Of a stretch of 29,322 bases of DNA, positions 1 through 5,779 are shown in pieces (positions within the stretch are counted from its first letter, which is position 1; each line of letters begins with the position of its first letter). Where the stretch lies: NCBI GenBank assembly GCA_046261875.1, contig JBHENW010000160.1:1-29322 (forward strand), read 5' to 3'. The notes beneath the pieces were generated by a model, which worked only from the letters and a program-made list of their open reading frames with translations, was not told where the DNA came from and searched no databases. Source of the DNA: JBHENW01 sp046261875. Its GTDB lineage: Bacteria; Acidobacteriota; Thermoanaerobaculia; UBA5066; Gp7-AA6. Position numbers and translations under genes: made by a program.

Positions 1-366
1 GTCTGGTACTACGACCTGTCTGACGTCAAGGTCGGCAAGAAGAGACCTCTGACGCTCGATCGATTCGATGACTTCTTCGAGCTTTTGCCAGCCCGGGCAG
101 ACAGCGAGAGGAGCTGGACCGTCACACGCGCCGAGATCGAGGCGAAGGGTTTTGACCTGAAAGCGGTCAACCCCAATGCCCGGTCCGATGAAGAGACACG
201 TTCACCGGAGGAGCTGCTCGACGTCATCGAAGCAAAGGGTAAGGAAGTCGATGAAGCAATCGCAACTCTTCGAAGACTCCTCAGCGCGGGAGCAAGGTCT
301 CGGTCGTCTGAGAACCCGCGGGCCGCGGTCGAGGCTCTCGCGAACGCCCTCCCCGACGAACCGTAG
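1..366 (+). CDS. hsdM: Type I restriction-modification methyltransferase, C-terminal fragment (cut by window edge)
   Basis: The reading frame is open from base 1 to a TAG at 364-366 and gives the last 121 residues of a longer protein. The residues VWYYDL at the start, then W-x-V-T-x-x-E-I and the segment GFDLKAVNPN followed by a charged helix (EELLDVIEAKGKEV), match the C-terminal end of N-6 adenine methyltransferase HsdM subunits, where a WFYD motif and a GYDLxxxNPN motif precede a coiled helix that contacts the specificity subunit. The catalytic SAM and NPPY motifs would lie upstream, outside the window. No hsdS or hsdR follows; the next gene converges on it 15 nt away. The family assignment rests on this short tail only. 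Confidence 0.68.
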   Translation, partial: VWYYDLSDVKVGKKRPLTLDRFDDFFELLPARADSERSWTVTRAEIEAKGFDLKAVNPNARSDEETRSPEELLDVIEAKGKEVDEAIATLRRLLSAGARSRSSENPRAAVEALANALPDEP

Positions 367-381
367 AAGGGCCCGACTCCA

Positions 382-1086
382 TCATTTCGGCGCGCTCACG
401 ACCACCATTACCTCCTCCAGGGTCTTTCGGGAGATGTCCGGCACCCTGGCGCCGGGGGCCGGCAACCCGACCGGGATCAGCAGATATGGTTTCTCGTGAG
501 CGGGGCGGCCGAGGATCCGGTTGAGGAAGCTCATCGGCGAGGGGGTATGGGTCAGCGTGGCCAGCCCCGCCAGATGCAGCCCGGCCAGGAGAAAGCCGCA
601 TGCGATTCCTACCGACTCGGAGACGTAATAGTTCTTCTTTTTCACCAGGGTTCCGTCGGCCACGCCGCCCGGCGGGGGGACGGGCTCGTAATCCATCCGG
701 AAGACCGCGACGAGATAGGGTGCGCTCTCCAGAAACGGCTTGTGCCAGTCGGTGCCGAGCGGCGCGAGAGCTTCCAGCCATTCCGGTGGCATCCGCCGCT
801 CGTAGCTTTCCTTCTCTTCCGCCTCGGCCGCGATCCGGATCTCCCGGCGAATCGCCGGATCGGAGACGAGCACGAAGCGCCACGGCTGCCGGTTCGCTCC
901 CGAAGGAGCGGCCGCCGCGGCGCGGATGGCGTTGACGACCAGCTCCGCGTCGACCGGCTCGTCGGAGAAGTGTCGGACGCTCCTGCGGCTGCGCATGCGC
1001 GAGAGGAACTCCTCCGAGCGACGGCGCGCCTCGCCGGTCGCGAGGCGCTCGAAGGAGAGCGGAAGGAACCGGGGCTGGCTTTTCAT
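382..1086 (-). CDS. Iodotyrosine deiodinase-like flavin nitroreductase
   Basis: A 234-residue nitroreductase-fold protein that should bind FMN as a dimer. Landmarks are RRSVRHFSDEPV (phosphate-binding N-terminal helix), APSGANRQPW, the lid segment EKESYERRM followed by DWHKPF, then SVGIACGFLLAGL and GRPAHEKPYLLIPVG. These match iodotyrosine deiodinase (IYD) better than generic nitroreductases. In human IYD the lid residues Glu157, Tyr161 and Lys182 hold the zwitterion of the halotyrosine, and an E-x3-Y pair plus a Lys occur at the equivalent places here. Known bacterial IYD homologues dehalogenate iodotyrosine in vitro, but their physiological role is unclear, so the natural substrate is an inference. 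The ATG at 1086 is chosen because the conserved N-terminal helix begins shortly after it; there is no Shine-Dalgarno sequence. It is divergent from the dipeptidase gene. Confidence 0.85.
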   Translation of the reverse strand: MKSQPRFLPLSFERLATGEARRRSEEFLSRMRSRRSVRHFSDEPVDAELVVNAIRAAAAAPSGANRQPWRFVLVSDPAIRREIRIAAEAEEKESYERRMPPEWLEALAPLGTDWHKPFLESAPYLVAVFRMDYEPVPPPGGVADGTLVKKKNYYVSESVGIACGFLLAGLHLAGLATLTHTPSPMSFLNRILGRPAHEKPYLLIPVGLPAPGARVPDISRKTLEEVMVVVSAPK

Positions 1087-1092
1087 ACGGCT

Positions 1093-1098
1093 GTTATA
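1093..1098 (-). promoter_or_regulatory. Possible -10 box (TATAAC) for the nitroreductase gene
   Basis: On the minus strand TATAAC lies six bases before the ATG at 1086, so transcription would start at or within a base or two of the start codon and give a leaderless mRNA. No clear -35 box is visible in the overlapping start of the dipeptidase gene. Only 24 nt separate the two divergent start codons. Confidence 0.35.
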
Positions 1099-1110
1099 GC
1101 CTCCTGCGCG

Positions 1111-2355
1111 ATGTTGCGACGCGCCGCCGGATGGGTCCTGGCCATGGGCTTCCTCGTGTCCGCCGCGCCCGCGCCCCGCGCGGCCGAGGTCCACCGGTCC
1201 GCGATCGTCATCGACACACACCTCGACGTCCCCTACCGGCTCGAAAAGGAATGGGTGGACCTGGCGGTCCGGAACAAGACGGGCCACGTGGACATCCCGC
1301 GGCTCAAGGAAGGGGGGGTCACGGGAGGGTTCTTCGCCGCCTACGTCCCGGCGAGCTTCGCGGAATCGGGGGGCGCCGCGAAGAAAGCGCTCGAACAGAT
1401 CGACCTGATCCACCGCCTCGCGGCGCGCAACCCCGACTTCCTCTTCGCCGCCTCGGCGGCGCAGGTGCGCGAGGCGAAGAAGCGGGGAAAGATCGGCGTG
1501 CTCATCGGCATCGAGGGAGGGCACGCGATCGAGGACTCGATCGGCGCCCTGTCCGCATTCCACCGTCTCGGCGTCCGGTACATGACCCTGACGCACACGA
1601 ACACCAACGGGTGGGCCGACTCCTCCGGGTCGTTCTGGCGGCACGACTTCGACCCGAAGAAATACGCCGTGCACGGCGGGTTGAACGCGCTCGGCCGCGC
1701 GGTCGTCCTCGAGATGAATCGTCTCGGCATGCTGGTGGACGTTTCGCACGTTTCGGAGCAAACCGTCGCCGACGTCCTCGAGGTCTCCCGAGCGCCGGTG
1801 TTCGCTTCGCATTCTTCCTGCCGGGCGCTCGCGAACATCCCGCGCAACCTGACGGACGAACAGATCGCGGCGATCGCCCGCAAGGGGGGGATCGTGATGG
1901 TCAACATCGGCTCGATGTTTCTCGACCAGAAGGTCGTGGACGAGTTCGTGACCAAGCGCGCCGCCCTGCTGCCGCGTATCGGCGACCTGGAGGCGAAGCA
2001 TGCGGGCGACAGGAAGGCCCGCGACAAGGCCGTTTCCGACCTGATGGAAACCATCAAGCTGACCCCGGCGCCGTGGACCGCGGCCGTGGACCACATCGAG
2101 CGCCTCCTGAAGATCGGCGGCCCCGAGGCGGCCGGGCTCGGGACCGACTTCGACGGGATCGACGACCCGCCGCAGGGGCTGGAAGACGTCTCGAAGCTTC
2201 CGCGCCTGACCGAGGAGATGTTGCGCCGGGGGCATTCCGAGCAGATCGTCCGGGGGGTTCTCGGAGAGAACTTCCTGAAGTTCTGGGCCCGCGCCGAAGC
2301 GGCGCGCGCCGGCATCCCTCCCCGGGAGGAGCCGGTCCCGTTCTCGAAGCCTTAG
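1111..2355 (+). CDS. Secreted membrane dipeptidase (renal dipeptidase family, peptidase M19)
   Basis: A 414-residue protein with a signal peptide (MLRRAAGWVLAMGFLVSAAP, cleavage probably near the AAE at 24-26). The zinc ligands of the M19 family are visible: H37-x-D39 in DTHLDVP, bridging E135 in IGIEGGHAI, H213 in DVSHVSEQT and H234 in ASHSSCRAL. The helix after GVRYMTLTHTNTNGWADS and the late segment GLGTDFDGIDD are also family signatures. M19 enzymes hydrolyse dipeptides, including some with D-residues or dehydro-residues, and this one should act in the periplasm. Its usual length is about 400 residues, so it looks complete. The ATG at 1111 is chosen because it gives the signal peptide at the N-terminus. 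No strong ribosome binding site precedes it. Confidence 0.9.
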   Translation: MLRRAAGWVLAMGFLVSAAPAPRAAEVHRSAIVIDTHLDVPYRLEKEWVDLAVRNKTGHVDIPRLKEGGVTGGFFAAYVPASFAESGGAAKKALEQIDLIHRLAARNPDFLFAASAAQVREAKKRGKIGVLIGIEGGHAIEDSIGALSAFHRLGVRYMTLTHTNTNGWADSSGSFWRHDFDPKKYAVHGGLNALGRAVVLEMNRLGMLVDVSHVSEQTVADVLEVSRAPVFASHSSCRALANIPRNLTDEQIAAIARKGGIVMVNIGSMFLDQKVVDEFVTKRAALLPRIGDLEAKHAGDRKARDKAVSDLMETIKLTPAPWTAAVDHIERLLKIGGPEAAGLGTDFDGIDDPPQGLEDVSKLPRLTEEMLRRGHSEQIVRGVLGENFLKFWARAEAARAGIPPREEPVPFSKP

Positions 2356-2361
2356 GGACGA

Positions 2362-2367
2362 TATGAT
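2362..2367 (+). promoter_or_regulatory. Possible -10 box (TATGAT) before yajC
   Basis: TATGAT lies nine bases upstream of the yajC ATG, which would give a transcript with almost no leader. No convincing -35 box lies 16-18 bases upstream. yajC also lacks a Shine-Dalgarno sequence, which fits leaderless initiation, but this is an inference. Confidence 0.3.
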
Positions 2368-2376
2368 CGCCCGCTC

Positions 2377-2715
2377 ATGATCGATCTGTTGCAGCAGGCT
2401 CCGCCGGGAGGCCCCGCGGGAGGGCTCATCCAGTTCCTCCCGATGATCTTCATCTTCGTCATCTTCTATTTCCTCCTCATCGCGCCGATGCGCAAGAAGC
2501 AGAAGAAGACGCAGGAGATGCTCTCGAAGCTCAAGAAGGGGGACGAGGTGATCACCGGAGGCGGGATCTTCGGACGCATCGCCGCGCTGGACGAGACCCG
2601 CGGTTTCGTCGTGCTCCAGGTCGCCGACAACGTGAAGATCAAGGTGGCGCGCAACGCGATCGCCGGCCTGGCCACCGAGCCGGAGGCGGCGGCCCCGACG
2701 CCGACCGGGTCGTAA
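2377..2715 (+). CDS. yajC: Preprotein translocase accessory subunit YajC
   Basis: A 112-residue single-pass membrane protein. The hydrophobic segment at about residues 18-36 (LIQFLPMIFIFVIFYFLLI) is followed by the family signature PMRKKQKKTQEML, with positive charges on the cytoplasmic side, then a small beta-rich domain (GDEVITGGGIFGRI) and a short Pro/Thr-rich tail. YajC joins SecD and SecF in the accessory complex of the SecYEG channel. The gene stands directly upstream of secD and secF as in many bacteria, but an 80-nt gap containing a perfect hairpin separates it from secD. Confidence 0.95.
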   Translation: MIDLLQQAPPGGPAGGLIQFLPMIFIFVIFYFLLIAPMRKKQKKTQEMLSKLKKGDEVITGGGIFGRIAALDETRGFVVLQVADNVKIKVARNAIAGLATEPEAAAPTPTGS

Positions 2716-2720
2716 GCCCT

Positions 2721-2740
2721 GGGCGGGGTAAGCCCCGCCC
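2721..2740. repeat. REP-like palindrome, copy 1 (between yajC and secD)
   Basis: GGGCGGGG and CCCCGCCC form a perfect 8-bp stem around the loop TAAG, followed by TACGG rather than a T-run, so it is not a standard terminator. On the minus strand it reads TAGGGCGGGGCTTA then CCCCGCCC. A second, inverted and slightly diverged copy lies at 25297-25346. It may stabilise yajC mRNA or reduce read-through into secD. Confidence 0.6.
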
Positions 2741-2783
2741 TACGGAATCGCCGCCACTTCCTGTAAACTTCGCCGTTTCTTTC

Positions 2784-2790
2784 GGAGGTG
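2784..2790 (+). promoter_or_regulatory. Ribosome binding site fixing the TTG start of secD
   Basis: GGAGGTG lies five bases before the TTG at 2796. It is one of the strongest Shine-Dalgarno sequences in the window, and no ATG or GTG is in frame nearby, so it supports TTG as the start. Confidence 0.75.
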
Positions 2791-2795
2791 ACTGC

Positions 2796-4400
2796 TTGTC
2801 CAAGAGGCTCCGCTGGCGCGTTTTGCTCATCGCGGTCGTGCTCGTCGGCATCGCCGCCGGCTATGTCCTCGCCGGCTACTCCAACGCGCGCCGCGACTGG
2901 CGGGGAGAGGGCAAGCCGCCCCTCCAAGAGGCCCTGAAGAAGGGGGTCAAGCTCGGCCTGGACCTCCGTGGCGGGATCCACCTCGTCCTGCAGGTCAAGA
3001 CCGACGACGCCCTCAAGGCCGAGCGGGACGACGCCGCGGAACGTTTCCAGGCGGAGGCGCGGGAGGGCGGTCTCACGATCGGGCCCCTGGAGCTCCCGAC
3101 CGACCGATCCTTCGCCGTCACGGTCACCGGCCAGACCGACGAACAGAAGCTCGACGAGATCGTCAAACGCCACCTTCCCGAGTGGACCTACAGCACCGGC
3201 GGAGGAAAGTGGACGTTCGCCCTGAACGACGCGGCCCGCCGCCAGATCGAGCAGAGCGCGGTCTCCCAGGCCGTCGAGACGATCCGCAACCGCGTGGACG
3301 AGTTTGGCGTCACGGAGCCCCTGATCACGCAGCAGGGGACCGACCGGATTCTCGTGCAGCTGCCGGGGATCGACGATCCCAAACGCGTCAAGGACCTCAT
3401 CAAGAACACCGCGTTTCTCGAGCTCAAGCTCGTCGTCGCGGGTCCTTCCACCGACCGGGCCGCGCTGCTCGCGCAGCACGGGGCGAACCCCCAGGTCGAG
3501 ATCGTCGAGGTCAAGCCCGAAGCCGGCCAGACCGAGGAGACCTTCTACGTCGTGCAGAAGGCGGCGGTCATCACGGGCCGCGACCTGCGCAACGCCCGGC
3601 CGACGCAGGGGCAATTCGGAAGCAACGCCGTCTCCTTCTTCCTCAACGCCGGGGGCGCCGCCAAGTTCTCCGACGCGACGGGCAAGAACATCGGCAAGCA
3701 GCTCGCGATCATCCTCGACAACCGCGTGCAGTCCGCGCCGACGATCGAGAGCAGGATCGATGCGCAGGGTCAGATCACGGGGACCTTCACACCGGAAGAG
3801 GCCAACGACCTCGCCCTCGTCCTGCGCGCCGGCGCGCTCCCCGCCGGTCTGATCTACCTGGAGGAAAGGACCGTGGGTCCCTCCCTCGGCCTCGACTCGA
3901 TCCGCAAGGGCATCACCGCCTCCATCGTCGGCGCCGTCCTCGTGTTCATCGCCGTCGTCCTCTACTACAAGAAGGCGGGGATCAACGCGATACTGGCGCT
4001 GATCATGAACGCGATCCCGCTCCTCGGGGCCATGGCGCTCTTCAACGCGACCCTCACGCTGCCCGGCATCGCCGGCTTCATTCTGACGATCGGCATGGCG
4101 GTGGACTCCAACGTGCTGATCTTCGAGCGCATCCGTGAGGAGCTCCGCGCCGGCCGCGCGCCGAAAACGGCGATCGAGAACGGCTTCTCCAAGGCGTTCG
4201 CGACCATCATCGACACGCACCTGACCGTCATCATTTCGGCCATCTTCCTCTTCCAGTTCGGGACCGGGCCGGTCAAGGGCTTCGCCGTCACCCTGATCCT
4301 GGGCCTGCTCATCTCCGTGTTCACGGCCGTCTTCGTCTCCCACACGATCTTCGAGCTCACCTACGGGCGCCGTCAGCACATCGACGCCCTGTCGATATAG
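2796..4400 (+). CDS. secD: Protein translocase subunit SecD
   Basis: A 534-residue RND-type membrane protein that uses the proton gradient to help pull secreted proteins out of SecYEG. Visible parts are a first transmembrane helix at about residues 8-27, the SecD hallmark LGLDLRGGIHLVLQV at about 52-66, a large periplasmic region with the AVSQAVETIRNRVDEFGV motif, and from about residue 365 a block of five helices containing GMAVDSNVLIFERIREE, where the Asp is the conserved proton-path residue. It is shorter than E. coli SecD (615 residues) but in the range of many bacteria. It starts with TTG and is followed by secF after 9 nt, so the two are almost certainly co-transcribed. Confidence 0.96.
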   Translation: MSKRLRWRVLLIAVVLVGIAAGYVLAGYSNARRDWRGEGKPPLQEALKKGVKLGLDLRGGIHLVLQVKTDDALKAERDDAAERFQAEAREGGLTIGPLELPTDRSFAVTVTGQTDEQKLDEIVKRHLPEWTYSTGGGKWTFALNDAARRQIEQSAVSQAVETIRNRVDEFGVTEPLITQQGTDRILVQLPGIDDPKRVKDLIKNTAFLELKLVVAGPSTDRAALLAQHGANPQVEIVEVKPEAGQTEETFYVVQKAAVITGRDLRNARPTQGQFGSNAVSFFLNAGGAAKFSDATGKNIGKQLAIILDNRVQSAPTIESRIDAQGQITGTFTPEEANDLALVLRAGALPAGLIYLEERTVGPSLGLDSIRKGITASIVGAVLVFIAVVLYYKKAGINAILALIMNAIPLLGAMALFNATLTLPGIAGFILTIGMAVDSNVLIFERIREELRAGRAPKTAIENGFSKAFATIIDTHLTVIISAIFLFQFGTGPVKGFAVTLILGLLISVFTAVFVSHTIFELTYGRRQHIDALSI

Positions 4401-4409
4401 AAGGCGGTT

Positions 4410-5663
4410 ATGGAACTCTTCCGCGCGACGAGCTTCGACTTCCTCAAGTACAAGTGGTATGCGCTCGCATTCTCGTGGCTCCTGATCGCCCTCGGAGCCT
4501 TTGCGATCTTCGTCCAGAAAGGGCTCCGCTTCGGAATCGACTTCGCCGGGGGGACGCAGATCGCCCTCCGTTTCGCGCAGGCGCCGGATCTCGACCGCTT
4601 GCGGGAGATCATGCGCGAAGCGGCCGTCGGCGACAGCGGGATCCAGCGTTTCGAGGAGGCTTCCAAGAACCAGGTCCTCATCCGCGTCCAGCAGCAGGCG
4701 GGGGAGGGGCGCGACACGACCGGGGAGATCCTCCAGCACCTGCGACAGGGCCTGCGGGGATCGGAGGACCCGGCGCGCATCGACATGAACACGGAGGGGG
4801 CCGAGACCCTCGCCGGGCGTCTGGCGGCTGCCGACCCCGACCGGGTCGCGGGCCGGCCCGACGTGACCCTGGGAACCTATTACCAGGGGGTCGGCGCCCG
4901 GATCATCGCGCAACGCTCGCAGCTCGGGATCTTCCGCGCGCCGGCGGAGTTCGACGCCATCGCGGGGGTCGGGGGCGCCGTGAAGCAGTGGCTCAAGGCC
5001 AATACGTACTCCGGGCCCTTCGTCCTCCTCTCCGCCGAGAGCGTCGGGCCCCAGGTCGGGGCGGACCTGCGCAAGAAGGCGCTCCTCGCCGTCGTCTGGT
5101 CGATCGCGGGCATGCTCGCCTACATCGCGATCCGGTTCCGGTCGCTGCCGTTCGGCGTGGGGGCGGTCGTCGCTCTGATCCACGACACGCTGATCACGGT
5201 GGGGCTCCTCGCGCTGCTCGGGCGCGAGTTCAACCTCGTCGTCGTCGCGGCGCTGCTGACGCTCGTCGGCTACTCCGTCAACGACACCGTCGTCGTGTAC
5301 GACCGCGTCCGCGAGAACCAGCGCAGCCCCAAGAAGGAGAGCCTGGAAGCGGTCGTCAACCGCTCGATCAACCAGACGCTCTCCCGGACGATCCTCACGG
5401 CCGGGGCGACGATGCTCGTCTGCGTCGCGCTCTACTTCCTCGGCGGGGAGGTCCTGAACACTTTCGCCCTGACCCTGATCGCCGGGATCCTCATCGGTAC
5501 GTACTCCTCGGTCTACGTCGCGGCGGCCATCGTCGTGATCTGGAAGAACTGGACCGGCCGCCGCAAGCTCGCGGCTGTGCCCGTCGCGCCGGCAAAGCCC
5601 ACGGCGGCTCCCCCTCCGCCGGCGGCCACGGCGGGCAAGAAGAAGAAATCCGGACGGCGCTGA
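4410..5663 (+). CDS. secF: Protein translocase subunit SecF
   Basis: A 417-residue partner of SecD. The first helix (about residues 18-36) is followed by FGIDFAGGTQIALRF, the SecF hallmark, then a long periplasmic domain, then five helices from about residue 230 with GYSVNDTVVVYDRVREN. The protein is about 90 residues longer than E. coli SecF (323), through an expanded periplasmic domain and a cytoplasmic tail of about 45 residues that is Ala/Pro-rich and ends in a lysine/arginine cluster (GKKKKSGRR). Start ATG at 4410 has AAGGCGG just before it. A hairpin terminator follows 54 nt after the stop. Confidence 0.95.
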   Translation: MELFRATSFDFLKYKWYALAFSWLLIALGAFAIFVQKGLRFGIDFAGGTQIALRFAQAPDLDRLREIMREAAVGDSGIQRFEEASKNQVLIRVQQQAGEGRDTTGEILQHLRQGLRGSEDPARIDMNTEGAETLAGRLAAADPDRVAGRPDVTLGTYYQGVGARIIAQRSQLGIFRAPAEFDAIAGVGGAVKQWLKANTYSGPFVLLSAESVGPQVGADLRKKALLAVVWSIAGMLAYIAIRFRSLPFGVGAVVALIHDTLITVGLLALLGREFNLVVVAALLTLVGYSVNDTVVVYDRVRENQRSPKKESLEAVVNRSINQTLSRTILTAGATMLVCVALYFLGGEVLNTFALTLIAGILIGTYSSVYVAAAIVVIWKNWTGRRKLAAVPVAPAKPTAAPPPPAATAGKKKKSGRR

Positions 5664-5672
5664 GGGCCGTCA

Positions 5673-5700
5673 AACGTCCAACGTCAGACGCAGAGCGTTG
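5673..5700 (+). repeat. Degenerate 7-bp tandem repeat, left arm of element upstream of rel
   Basis: The bases read as consecutive 7-mers: AACGTCC, AACGTCA, GACGCAG, AGCGTTG. The first two are near-identical and the next two decayed. The unit resembles AACGTAA, the reverse complement of the repeat unit on the other side of the terminator hairpin (5744-5771), so the whole element is roughly palindromic. Confidence 0.5.
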
Positions 5701-5717
5701 AACGGGTCGTGAAGCGG

Positions 5718-5747
5718 AGCCGGGGCGGGACCCCGGCTTTTCGTTTT
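5718..5747 (+). terminator. Intrinsic terminator after secF
   Basis: AGCCGGGG (5718-5725) pairs perfectly with CCCCGGCT (5731-5738) around a 5-base loop and is followed by TTTCGTTTT. It should end the yajC-secD-secF transcript. The T-rich part merges into the TTTTACG repeat array. Confidence 0.75.
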
Positions 5748-5771
5748 ACGTTTCGCGTTTTACGTTTTACG
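5737..5771 (+). repeat. TTTTACG heptamer array in front of rel
   Basis: Five 7-base units in exact register: CTTTTCG, TTTTACG, TTTCGCG, TTTTACG, TTTTACG. The array ends eight bases before the GTG start of rel and takes the place where a Shine-Dalgarno sequence would be expected; none is present. Confidence 0.75.
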
Positions 5772-5779
5772 CTCTTCCG

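Noticed and set aside
2466..5183. 905-codon open frame on the minus strand opposite secD/secF
   Set aside because: It mirrors the codon pattern of well-identified plus-strand genes, is rich in Asp/Arg/Gly/Glu as GC-rich antisense frames are, and shows no domain.
5737..5771. Possible CRISPR array
   Set aside because: Units are 7 bases and directly adjacent, without spacers of 30-40 bases; no cas genes in the window.
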